Assembly (NCBI GenBank): GCA_036378495.1
Contig: DASUWI010000056.1
Span: 1-10,454, forward strand
Source: JAFALX01 sp036378495
GTDB taxonomy: Bacteria; Chloroflexota; Dormibacteria; Aeolococcales; Aeolococcaceae
Reading direction: 5' to 3'
Length of the DNA stretch: 10,454 bases
Of the stretch, positions 1 through 6,609 are shown in pieces. Under the pieces are notes generated by a model. That model was not told the origin of the DNA, ran no database searches, and was given only the letters and a program-made list of their open reading frames with translations. The stretch's first letter is position 1. The number at the start of each line of letters is the position of its first letter. The position numbers were made by a program, and so were the translations under genes.

Positions 1-1
1 G

Positions 2-745
2 ATCTGCGCCACGCTTGTGGCGCTGCTGCAGCTTCGCGCCACGACCCTGAGCGTGGCGGCTCTCGTGGATGCAGCGTACGTCGCCGAGCACACCGTGCTT
101 GGCGTTCCCAGCGGCCGCCTCGACCAGCACGCGATCGTCGAGACACCGGACGGTGGAGCGGTGCTGCTCGATTGCGCCACCGATTCGGCCACCCCCATCG
201 CCTGGGGCATCACGGGCGCCGCCCTGTGCGTCTGCGACACCGGCGAGCGCCACAGCGTCGCCGGACCCGGATACCGAACCAGACGCGCCGAGACCGAGGC
301 CGCGCTGCGGGCAGCCGGCGCGGCGACGATCATGGAGATTGCGGCGCCGCCCGAGGGAGCCGACATCGCCGCTCGCCGGCTGCGCCATGCCGTCACCGAG
401 AGCCGCCGCGCGGCCGAGGCCGCTGCCGCGCTGCGCGCGGGCGACAGCCGGGTCCTGGGGCGGTTGATGTCGGAGTCGCATCGCTCGCTGCGTGAGGATG
501 CCGAGGTCAGCACCGCCACTCTGGACACGGTGGTCGCGGCGGCGCAGGCGGTTCCGGGGTGCTTCGGCGCCCGCCTGGTCGGGGCGGGCTTCGGCGGCTC
601 CGTACTGGCGCTGACCGGCGGCGATGCCGCGGCCGCCTGCATCGACGCGATGCTCGAGGCGGCGGGCCCGGGCGCCTCGGCCTGGGTGGTCGCCCCGGCC
701 GCCGGCCTCGCGATCACGGCCGGGGCGACGGTGACGCGCCGCTAG
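2..745 (+). CDS. galK: Galactokinase, C-terminal part (5' end outside window)
   Basis: GHMP-family sugar kinase, most like galactokinase, which phosphorylates galactose at C1 with ATP in the Leloir pathway (cytoplasm). The frame is open from base 2, so the N-terminal domain and the GLSSSAA-type ATP-binding motif lie outside the window; a GTG at 17 is an internal codon, not a credible start. Visible family marks are GVPSGRLDQ (Asp codon at 122-124, matching the catalytic Asp of the GxxDQ motif), RLRHAVTESRRAAEAAAAL, the LMSESHRSLREDAEVS segment and the C-terminal glycine motif LVGAGFGGS near 574-600. The usual DYEVS appears as DAEVS, so Tyr is replaced by Ala, and the residues around GRLDQ are also less typical. 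The substrate could therefore be another sugar, but the overall motif order favours galactokinase. Its TAG stop overlaps the putative -10 of plsY, which starts 10 bp downstream. Confidence 0.82.
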   Translation: MCATLVALLQLRATTLSVAALVDAAYVAEHTVLGVPSGRLDQHAIVETPDGGAVLLDCATDSATPIAWGITGAALCVCDTGERHSVAGPGYRTRRAETEAALRAAGAATIMEIAAPPEGADIAARRLRHAVTESRRAAEAAAALRAGDSRVLGRLMSESHRSLREDAEVSTATLDTVVAAAQAVPGCFGARLVGAGFGGSVLALTGGDAAAACIDAMLEAAGPGASAWVVAPAAGLAITAGATVTRR

Positions 746-748
746 ACT
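743..748 (+). promoter_or_regulatory. Putative -10 element TAGACT for leaderless plsY
   Basis: TAGACT lies exactly 7 bases before the plsY ATG (A at 756). The same hexamer and spacing occur before ybaB, and TAGAAT sits 7 bases before the structurally defined SRP RNA 5' end, so transcription would start at or next to the A of the ATG. No Shine-Dalgarno sequence precedes the ATG, which fits a leaderless mRNA. The first three bases are the galK stop codon. I see no convincing -35 hexamer. Confidence 0.5.
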
Positions 749-755
749 CCGCGCC

Positions 756-1388
756 ATGCGCGGCCGCCTTGCCGACGTCACCGCTGTCGCCGCGGGCTAC
801 GTGATCGGCTCGATCCCCGTCGGACTGCTGCTGGGACGAGCCCTTCGCGGTCTCGACGTGCGTGAGCACGGCAGCCACAGCATCGGGACGACCAACGTGC
901 TCCGCCAGATGGGACCGGCTGCGGCGGCCACGACCTTCGCGCTCGACGTGGGCAAGGGGAGCGCCGCCGTGGTCGTCGCGAGGAGTCTCGGCGCCGGCCA
1001 CGAGGGGCAGGCGCTCGCGGGGTTCGGCGCGATGGTCGGCCATGCGTGGCCCGTGTTCGCGGAGTTCCGGGGCGGCAAGAGCGTCGCCACCGGGTTCGGC
1101 GCGCTGCTGCCCGTCACGACGTGGGGATCCGCGGGCGCCGTCGTCACCGGGATGTCAGCGCTCCTGGGTACCCGCATCGTGTCCGTGGGGTCGCTGAGCG
1201 CGTGTGCCGGGGCCGTCGCCGGCGCGGCCATCGAGGCCAAGCGCACCGGGAACCGCACCCCGCTGGCGCTCGCCCTCCTGGCCACAGGGCTGATCGGTGC
1301 ACGACATTCGGCGAACCTGCGGCGCTTGCTCCGGGGCGAGGAACCCCGCGCATCCCTGCGCCGGAACCGCGGCGCCACACCGTCGTGA
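756..1388 (+). CDS. plsY: Acyl-phosphate:glycerol-3-phosphate acyltransferase
   Basis: Integral membrane enzyme that transfers an acyl group from acyl-phosphate (made by PlsX) to glycerol 3-phosphate, giving lysophosphatidate, the first step of phospholipid synthesis in most bacteria. The 210 residues are close to the family's usual 200 and alternate hydrophobic segments with short polar loops. Family motifs are visible in order: GSIP (18-21), motif 1 as GSHSIGTTNVLR (39-50), D64..KG (67-68), motif 2 GHAWPVFAEFRGGKSVATG (95-113) and motif 3 NLRRLLRGEE (187-196). Motif 1 departs from the common GSGNIGATN form: the third and fourth residues are His and Ser instead of Gly and Asn. The ATG at 756 follows galK by 10 bp, has no ribosome-binding site and sits 7 bases after TAGACT, so it is probably leaderless. 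The C-terminal tail is Arg-rich. Confidence 0.93.
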   Translation: MRGRLADVTAVAAGYVIGSIPVGLLLGRALRGLDVREHGSHSIGTTNVLRQMGPAAAATTFALDVGKGSAAVVVARSLGAGHEGQALAGFGAMVGHAWPVFAEFRGGKSVATGFGALLPVTTWGSAGAVVTGMSALLGTRIVSVGSLSACAGAVAGAAIEAKRTGNRTPLALALLATGLIGARHSANLRRLLRGEEPRASLRRNRGATPS

Positions 1389-1445
1389 CTGCGCCGTCCG
1401 CGCGCGATCACGAGATTGTCTATAGCCAAGCGGGCGACCTGTCCT

Positions 1446-1451
1446 TATGAT
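1446..1451 (+). promoter_or_regulatory. Putative -10 element TATGAT before the 1460 gene
   Basis: TATGAT differs from the TATAAT consensus at one base and ends 8 bases before the ATG at 1460, again compatible with a leaderless transcript. It sits in the 71-bp gap after plsY, the most AT-rich stretch nearby. TTGTCT at 1416-1421 resembles a -35 box but the spacer would be 24 bp, too long for a standard sigma-70 promoter, so I do not include it. The promoter probably serves the 1460 gene and the histidine kinase together. Confidence 0.5.
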
Positions 1452-1459
1452 TCCCGCGT

Positions 1460-2137
1460 ATGGGGCGATATGGCGCACCCCGTCCGGTGCGCTACATCTT
1501 CGGGGCTGTGCTTGGCGCGAGCGTATTCGTTGCCAGCAGCGTGGCGATGTTCAGCCTCGCGGCTTCGGCGGGTAGCCCCAGCCTGCTCGGCGCGGTGGGC
1601 AACACGGTCAACGGCGTCACCAACACCGTGGGCAGCACGGTGAGCGGGCTAGCCGGGCCGTCGGGCGTCCTCTGCAACCTCCTCTGCAGCGTGAGCAACC
1701 CGCTCCCGCAGGCGTCGGGATCGCAGCCGGCCAACCCGCTGAGCTCAGGGCTGCCCTGCTTGAACACCACGCTGTGCGCCGCGACCAAGCAGCTCACCGG
1801 TCCCAACCCGCTCTCCGGCACCGCGTCGACCGGCACAACGAACTCCCATCCCGCCTCCGCGCAGGCCCCCGCAGCCGCGGCGGGCAACGGTGCGCTGGGT
1901 GGCGCGTCGGGTGGCGAGGCCCCGGCGGTGCCACGGCTGCCCGCCGGTGTCGCCGGGGCCTCGCCGTCGCTGGTGCAGCCGGCGCCGGGCACGATCACGC
2001 TGCCGAGCGCGACCAGCGGGATCAACTTCGGCAAAGCCCCATTTCTCTGGCCGCTCTTCCTTGGCCTCGACGTTCTTGGGGCGGCCGCGGTCGTGTTGGC
2101 ACTGAGGAAGACCTGGTCGAGATCCACCGCGGACTGA
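1460..2137 (+). CDS. Secreted or membrane-anchored Ala/Pro/Ser-rich protein, unknown function
   Basis: I do not recognise this 225-residue protein. It starts with a basic segment (R8, R11) and a hydrophobic stretch (about 13-34) ending in ASA (35-37), which looks like a signal peptide with a possible signal-peptidase I site, or an uncleaved anchor. Residues 45-63 form a Val/Thr/Asn/Gly tract with short recurring TV-G units. Four cysteines follow as CxxxC (72, 76) and CxxxxxC (100, 106), suitable for extracytoplasmic disulfides. Residues 107-190 are low-complexity Ala/Gly/Pro/Ser/Thr, probably a flexible linker. A 21-residue C-terminal membrane helix (195-215) is followed by a short tail beginning RK. 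The predicted layout is an exported domain tethered by its C-terminus. The chosen ATG follows TATGAT; GTG at 1487 (V10) is the alternative start. The histidine kinase starts 17 bp after its stop, so the two may be co-expressed. Confidence 0.7.
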   Translation: MGRYGAPRPVRYIFGAVLGASVFVASSVAMFSLAASAGSPSLLGAVGNTVNGVTNTVGSTVSGLAGPSGVLCNLLCSVSNPLPQASGSQPANPLSSGLPCLNTTLCAATKQLTGPNPLSGTASTGTTNSHPASAQAPAAAAGNGALGGASGGEAPAVPRLPAGVAGASPSLVQPAPGTITLPSATSGINFGKAPFLWPLFLGLDVLGAAAVVLALRKTWSRSTAD

Positions 2138-2154
2138 CCTAGGACCGCGGAGGC

Positions 2155-4539
2155 ATGTTCGGCTGGCTGCGGGCATCGTTCGCTGCCAAGCTCCTCGTGG
2201 GGGGCATCCTTCTTGCGCTCGTCCTCGTCGGCGCGGTCAGCGGCTACCTGATCTACAGCCGCAACCAGCAGACGGTCGCCGGGGCGCTGAGCAACTCGGA
2301 CAACCGAGCCGGCGTCATGCGCCAGGTGCTGGAGCTCTTCACCGGCAAGCAGAGCTTCGCCACCGCGCACGGCATCGCTGACCAGGCTCCGCTGCAGAAC
2401 GCCGTCGCCGGGTCGAACCCCGGGAGCGCGGTGAACGCGCTGTTCAAGGCGTCGCCGCCCGTCGGGTTGACCGACCAGGCGCTGGTGATCACCGACGCGG
2501 GGGGGAACCCCATCTACACGGGTGCGGACTCAGGCGTGAGCCTGTCCACGCAGACGGTCTCCCAGCTGCTCGCCGTCAACTACGCGATGCGTGGCCAGAG
2601 GTGCTCGCTCACCGGCGAGCCGGGGGCCTGCGGCGTGGACGTGCTGCAGGGTGGCATCCCCGCCTACGTGGTCGCCGTCCCCGTCATCCACAACGGCGTG
2701 GCGGTCGGTGCGGTCGCGTATGTGGCGCCGCTGCAGGAGCAGCTGGCCCGGTTCAACACGCTGTTCCAGTTCCCGACCTCGTTCGTTCCGCTCAGCGACC
2801 CGGGGATCGAGATTCGCCTCAACAGCAGGGGAGGGGCGACGGCGTTCGCGCCCCCGGACATCACCACCGCGGTGCGCACGGGCAGGGACATCGTGCACGC
2901 CACGTACACGTCGCCCGTCAACGCATCCGGGGCGCTCGGCCAGGTTGCCGGCAGCTTCGCCGCGGTTTTGGGCAGCGACGGGCACACCATCGTCGGCTAC
3001 CTGGGCATCGAGGTACCGCTGGCGCCGTTCATCGGAGACGAGCACACCGACGAGCTGACCATCGCGGTGATCACGCTGTTCGCGCTGTTCGCCATCGCGG
3101 CGCTGATCATCTTCTTCGTCGAGGGCGTCGTGCGCCGGCCGATTCGCCGCCTGGAGCGGGGTGTGGCCCGCATCGCCGGCGGCGACTACAACACGCCCAT
3201 CCCGGTGCGCACCCGCGACGAGCTCGGCCGCCTGGCGACGAGCGTCAACCGGATGGGGGAGAGCATCGCCGCCAACACCTCGCAGCTGAAGGAGGCTCGC
3301 GAACGTCTCGACCACGCGGTGGAGCGCATCAGCGGCGTCTCCCGCGCGCTGACAACCACCACCGGTGGCGTCGCCGCCCTGCAGCGCGAGGTGGTCCGCG
3401 CCGCCGCCGGGCTGGTGGGCGACGGCAGCACGGCGCTCTTCCTGGTGCGCGAGGGCGATGAGCTCCGCGTCGAGGCGGTGCAGGGCGAGAGCCACCTCGG
3501 CCCCGACCTCAGCCGCTGGGAGCGCTTTCCCAACGTGCTCGCCGGGTCATTCGTGCGCGAGAGCAGGTCGGGCCTGGGCTCGCTCCTCGCGATGCCGATG
3601 TTCTACCAGGACGAGGTGGTCGGCGCCCTGGCGGTGACGATGCCCCCGGGCGCGCGGCTTCCCGAGGAGGACCAGGAGAAGGTTCTGGTCGTTCTTGCCA
3701 ACAACGCGGCGATCGCGATGGAGAACGCCAAGCTCTACGAGCAGGAGAAGGAGACGGTGCAGCGTCTGCGTCAGCTCGACGCGATGAAGACGGACTTCCT
3801 CTCCACGGTGCAGCACGAGCTGCGCACGCCGCTCACCGCGATTCTCGGGCTCAGCGACCTCATCGAGATGTGCTGGGACACCTGGGAGGATCAGCCCAAG
3901 CTCGATGTCATCCACGACATCCAGCTGGCGGCGCGCAATCTCTATGACATCGTGGAGACGATCATCGACTTCAACGCCGTCGAGGGCGAGGCGGTGGTCG
4001 TCCATCCCACCCAGGTGCTGCTCCGCGACGCGATCGATCGCGGTGTCACCGGCGTCGCCGAGCGCTACAAGGGCGGCCTGCCGGTGCCGGTCGACCTCGA
4101 CGTCCCCGACCAGCTGTCGATCTACGCGGATCCCGACCGTTTCGAGCAGGTGCTGCGAGCGCTGATCGACAACGCGGTGAAGTTCAGCGACGGCAACGGC
4201 CGCGTCCTGGTGCGTGGCGTGGCGTCCGCGACCCCCGACTTCGTCCGTGTCGACGTCGTCGACCAGGGCATCGGCATCCCGCCCGACGATGTCCCCCGCG
4301 TCTTCGACCGCTTCTACCAGGTGGACAACACGGCGACGCGGCGCTACGGCGGCACCGGCATGGGGCTGGCGCTGGTGAAGCGGCTCGTCGTGGCGCACAG
4401 CGCGACCATCCAGGTGGAGTCCAAGCTCGGCTTCGGCACCCGCATCGAGCTCGAGTGGCCGGGATGCGAGGCGGCGCTGAGCACCGGGGGATCGAGTGAC
4501 GGCGAGGGGCGGCAGGCCTCGACAATGGCCGTCTCCTAA
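2155..4539 (+). CDS. Membrane-bound sensor histidine kinase (sensor-HAMP-GAF-HisKA-HATPase)
   Basis: Two-component sensor kinase of 794 residues that would autophosphorylate a His and pass the phosphate to a response regulator. Layout: TM1 at about 13-34; an extracytoplasmic domain at about 35-300, with Cache-like segments ending in YLGIEVPLAPF and a Cys pair (RCSLTGEPGAC) that could form a disulfide; TM2 at about 303-327; HAMP at about 328-380; coiled linker; GAF at about 385-522; HisKA with H-box QHELRTPL (phospho-acceptor H554); N-box DNAVKF (N673); G1 DQGIGIP (D703); F-box RVFDRFYQ; G2 GGTGMGL (732-738). All catalytic motifs are intact. The signal is unknown. No response regulator is encoded in the window, so it is an orphan here. 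A GGAGG at 2149-2153 is only one base from the ATG, closer than normal for a ribosome-binding site; later start codons would cut into TM1, so I keep ATG 2155. Reinitiation after the upstream gene is possible. Confidence 0.95.
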   Translation: MFGWLRASFAAKLLVGGILLALVLVGAVSGYLIYSRNQQTVAGALSNSDNRAGVMRQVLELFTGKQSFATAHGIADQAPLQNAVAGSNPGSAVNALFKASPPVGLTDQALVITDAGGNPIYTGADSGVSLSTQTVSQLLAVNYAMRGQRCSLTGEPGACGVDVLQGGIPAYVVAVPVIHNGVAVGAVAYVAPLQEQLARFNTLFQFPTSFVPLSDPGIEIRLNSRGGATAFAPPDITTAVRTGRDIVHATYTSPVNASGALGQVAGSFAAVLGSDGHTIVGYLGIEVPLAPFIGDEHTDELTIAVITLFALFAIAALIIFFVEGVVRRPIRRLERGVARIAGGDYNTPIPVRTRDELGRLATSVNRMGESIAANTSQLKEARERLDHAVERISGVSRALTTTTGGVAALQREVVRAAAGLVGDGSTALFLVREGDELRVEAVQGESHLGPDLSRWERFPNVLAGSFVRESRSGLGSLLAMPMFYQDEVVGALAVTMPPGARLPEEDQEKVLVVLANNAAIAMENAKLYEQEKETVQRLRQLDAMKTDFLSTVQHELRTPLTAILGLSDLIEMCWDTWEDQPKLDVIHDIQLAARNLYDIVETIIDFNAVEGEAVVVHPTQVLLRDAIDRGVTGVAERYKGGLPVPVDLDVPDQLSIYADPDRFEQVLRALIDNAVKFSDGNGRVLVRGVASATPDFVRVDVVDQGIGIPPDDVPRVFDRFYQVDNTATRRYGGTGMGLALVKRLVVAHSATIQVESKLGFGTRIELEWPGCEAALSTGGSSDGEGRQASTMAVS

Positions 4540-4552
4540 CCCGCCGCCGGGC

Positions 4553-4558
4553 TAGAAT
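4553..4558 (+). promoter_or_regulatory. -10 element TAGAAT of the SRP RNA gene
   Basis: TAGAAT ends 7 bases before G4566, the first base of the SRP RNA closing helix, which is where a sigma-70-type -10 box should lie. It sits 14 bp after the histidine kinase stop. Because the RNA 5' end is set independently by base pairing with the 3' end, this site calibrates the spacing used for the plsY and ybaB promoter calls. No clear -35 box was found at 17 +/- 1 bp. Confidence 0.62.
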
Positions 4559-4565
4559 CGAGGTG

Positions 4566-4833
4566 GTCGCGCTAGACGGGGCGTTAGCGGTGCCCTGTAC
4601 CCGCAATCCGCTATAGCGGGGTCGAATTCCCCACCGAGGGGGTGTGTCGTCGGGTCTGCTCCGATCTCACTGGCGTTGACGACTGGGTCCCGCGCAGCTC
4701 GGGCCCGTGAACCCCGTCAGGTCCGGAAGGAAGCAGCGGTAAGCGGTCTCCCGGGGGTGCCGCGGGGACACCTGGTCCGAGCCGGTGGACCGGGTGAGCG
4801 CCGGTGCCGCGCCAACGACGTGGGGTGCGCGAC
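4566..4833 (+). ncRNA. ffs: Large bacterial SRP RNA (scRNA type with Alu domain)
   Basis: RNA scaffold of the signal recognition particle; binds Ffh and targets ribosomes making membrane or exported proteins. The Ffh-binding hairpin has the near-universal core GTCAGGTCCGGAAGGAAGCA (4716-4735) with a GGAA tetraloop at 4725-4728. Flanking segments TTGACGACTGGGTCCCGCGC and GTGCCGCGGGGACACCTGG match the layout I recall for Bacillus scRNA. The 5' part is the Alu domain: hairpin 3 (4578-4582 with 4592-4596), the linker TGTA, and hairpin 4 (4600-4604 with 4616-4620). Their loops carry complementary GCGG (4587-4590) and CCGC (4608-4611), the known Alu loop-loop contact. Helix 1 closes the RNA: GTCGCGC at 4566-4572 pairs perfectly with GCGCGAC at 4827-4833; CCCCAC (4629-4634) can pair with GTGGGG (4820-4825), and CACTGGC (4669-4675) with GCCGGTG. 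The 268-nt length is close to the roughly 270 nt of Bacillus scRNA. TTCTTGTTT follows the 3' end. Confidence 0.93.
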
Positions 4834-4959
4834 TTCTTGTTTCATGCGCCCTCGAGCTCACGGGTCCTGCCGCCGCCGGGACCCTCCTCCCTCACCGCTT
4901 GCCAGCGGCGTCACCCGTGAGCTCGCTCCACCCGCATTGCGACAATGGACGCTCACGCC
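4834..4959 (+). other. SRP RNA-dnaX intergenic leader
   Basis: This 126-bp gap holds a short T-rich run (TTCTTGTTTC, 4834-4843) directly after the SRP RNA closing helix, which may help end that transcript, then the long inverted repeat described separately, then about 35 bp before the dnaX ATG. GACAAT at 4941-4946 is a weak -10 candidate for dnaX with a leader of only a few bases. There is no credible ORF or Shine-Dalgarno sequence here. Confidence 0.5.
4853..4925. repeat. Perfect 13-bp inverted repeat in the dnaX leader
   Basis: CGAGCTCACGGGT (4853-4865) is the exact reverse complement of ACCCGTGAGCTCG (4913-4925). Inside, CGCCGC (4871-4876) pairs with GCGGCG (4905-4910), so the RNA could form a two-part stem with a small asymmetric internal loop and a 28-nt apical loop rich in CCTCC/CTC. 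No T-run follows the right arm, so it is not a textbook intrinsic terminator. It could act as an RNA leader structure, a 3' stabiliser or terminator-like element for the SRP transcript, or a protein-binding palindrome. Confidence 0.75.
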
Positions 4960-6609
4960 ATGACCATTGCGCTCTACCGCCGCTACCGGCCTGCCCGCTT
5001 CGCCGAGCTCGTCGGTCAGGAGGTGGCCGCACAGACGCTGCGCAACGAGGTGTTGTCGGGTGCGCTGGCGCACGCGTATCTCTTCGCGGGCACGCGGGGT
5101 ACGGGCAAGACGTCGACCGCGCGCATCCTGGCGCGCGCCGTCAACTGCCTGCATCCGCAGGACGGCGAGCCCGACAACGAATGCGCCGCCTGCCGCGAGA
5201 TCCTCGACGGGGCGTCGGTCGACGTGCTGGAGATCGATGCGGCGAGCAACCGCGGCATCGACGAGATGCGCGACCTGCGCGACAAGGTGAAGTACCTGCC
5301 CGCGTCGCTGCGCCGCAAGGTGTACATCATCGACGAGGCGCACATGCTGACCCCGGAAGCGTGGAACGCGTTTCTCAAGACGCTCGAGGAGCCGCCGGCG
5401 CACGTGCTCTTCGTGCTGGCCACCACCGAGCCACACAAGGTGCCGGAGACGGTGCGGTCACGGGTGCAGCGCTTCGACTTCCGCCGTGTCGCCACCGCCG
5501 ACATCGCCACCCACCTGCGCCACGTCACCGAGCGCGAGGGCATTGACGCGCGCCCCGACGGACTTCAGCTGATCGCCGAGGCGGCCCAGGGGAGCGTGCG
5601 CGACGGCCTCTCGCTGCTGGAGCAGGCGGTCAGCAGCGGCGGGCGGCCGCTGACGGTCGACGTGGCGCGGCGAGCGCTCGGGCTCACCGACCCGGCGATC
5701 GTGCACGAGCTGATGCGCGCGCTTTCCGGCACCGACGCCGCCGGCACGCTGCGCGCGGCAGCGGCCGCGTTCGCCGCGGGCGCCGATCCGCGGCAGCTCC
5801 TGCGCGAGGTGGCCCGCCTGGCTCGAGCGGCGGAGCTCACCGCGCTGGGCTACCCGCAGGGCGCCGAGGTGTCGCCCGAGGAGACGGCGCTCAGCGCCGA
5901 CCTGGCGGCGATCGCCCCGGCGGGCTTCTGGCTGCGTGGGCTGGAGCTGTTCGCCGAGGCCGAGATGAACCTCCGGCAGCCGGTGGATGCGCGGCTCCAG
6001 GTCGAGCTCTGCCTGCTGCGCATGCTGCGGCCCGCGGGCCCGGCGCTCGCGCTCGACGCGCTGGAGGCGCGCGTAGAGGCGCTGGAGCGCGGCTCGGCCC
6101 ACGCCGCTGCCGTGGCGCCACGCGCGGCGTCAGTCGACGGCCACGACGAGACCGCCCGCGGCGGCGAAGCCGAGAGCCCGGCCCCAGACGCGGCGCCGGC
6201 GGCGACGGACGCGATGACGCTCGAGCGCTGGCGCGCCGAGTGGCCGGCGATCATCGAGGCCGTGACACGGGCCGACACCATGCTCGCGGGTGTGCTGCGC
6301 GACTGCCGCCCGGTTGAGGCCGGCGCCGGCACGCTGGTCGTTGGCGCGCAGCACCGCTTCCACATGGACACGATCAGCGCGCCGGCGAAGACGTCGGTCA
6401 TCGCCGGCGCGGCGAGCCACGTCGCCGGTGGGCCGGTGACGGTGGAGACGAGGTTCACCGGCGAGCAGTCGCCGCCGTCTGTGGAACAGACCGGCGGTGT
6501 GAGCGAGGTGACACAGGCGGTGCTGCACACGTTCGGTGGCAGCCGCGTTGTTGCGACGCGCGCGCGTGAGGATGCGCGCGGGGAGTCACCCCGGACGCCG
6601 CCCGGGTAG
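4960..6609 (+). CDS. dnaX: DNA polymerase III clamp-loader subunit gamma/tau
   Basis: AAA+ ATPase subunit of the clamp loader that puts the beta sliding clamp on primed DNA. Start choice: MTIALYRRYRPARFAELVGQ matches the usual DnaX N-terminus; an ATG 15 bp upstream (4945) would add MDAHA and is less likely. Visible motifs: Walker A GTRGTGKTS (44-52), zinc module (63-78), Walker B IIDEAH (D125), sensor 1 ATTEPHKVP (from 154) and the SRV segment with arginine finger R168. Domain III follows (GLTDPAIVHELMRAL). An Ala/Pro/Asp/Glu-rich linker lies at about 390-425, then a tau-like C-terminal domain. Total 549 residues, shorter than E. coli tau (643). The zinc module reads C63, D72, C75, C78: the second of four usual cysteines is Asp at exactly the expected spacing. 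I see no A-rich slippery site for a gamma frameshift. The TAG stop overlaps the putative ybaB promoter. Confidence 0.96.
   Translation: MTIALYRRYRPARFAELVGQEVAAQTLRNEVLSGALAHAYLFAGTRGTGKTSTARILARAVNCLHPQDGEPDNECAACREILDGASVDVLEIDAASNRGIDEMRDLRDKVKYLPASLRRKVYIIDEAHMLTPEAWNAFLKTLEEPPAHVLFVLATTEPHKVPETVRSRVQRFDFRRVATADIATHLRHVTEREGIDARPDGLQLIAEAAQGSVRDGLSLLEQAVSSGGRPLTVDVARRALGLTDPAIVHELMRALSGTDAAGTLRAAAAAFAAGADPRQLLREVARLARAAELTALGYPQGAEVSPEETALSADLAAIAPAGFWLRGLELFAEAEMNLRQPVDARLQVELCLLRMLRPAGPALALDALEARVEALERGSAHAAAVAPRAASVDGHDETARGGEAESPAPDAAPAATDAMTLERWRAEWPAIIEAVTRADTMLAGVLRDCRPVEAGAGTLVVGAQHRFHMDTISAPAKTSVIAGAASHVAGGPVTVETRFTGEQSPPSVEQTGGVSEVTQAVLHTFGGSRVVATRAREDARGESPRTPPG

Noticed and set aside
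1416..1451. TTGTCT as the -35 box paired with TATGAT
   Set aside because: The spacer is 24 bp, well outside the 16-18 bp expected, so I report only the -10 element.
2055..2137. LPSATSG before a C-terminal membrane helix and basic residues in the 1460 gene, resembling a sortase cell-wall sorting signal
   Set aside because: The motif is not LPxTG or a common variant, and an LP-containing stretch is expected by chance in a Pro-rich linker. A plain C-terminal anchor explains the data.
4521..4948. Repeated GACAATGG at 4521-4528 and 4941-4948 as a shared regulatory site
   Set aside because: An 8-base match, one copy inside the histidine kinase coding end and one at the dnaX start, is weak; no palindrome or consistent spacing to a start site supports it.
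4785..5546. Long + strand open frame overlapping the SRP RNA 3' part and the dnaX 5' part
   Set aside because: It is Arg/Ala/Gly-rich in a shifted frame of dnaX and crosses an RNA gene; it matches no family. High GC makes such open shadow frames common.
6100..6300. Programmed frameshift in dnaX making a short gamma form
   Set aside because: No A-run or comparable slippery heptamer followed by a stem is visible around the domain III to linker boundary; the gene reads through as one form.
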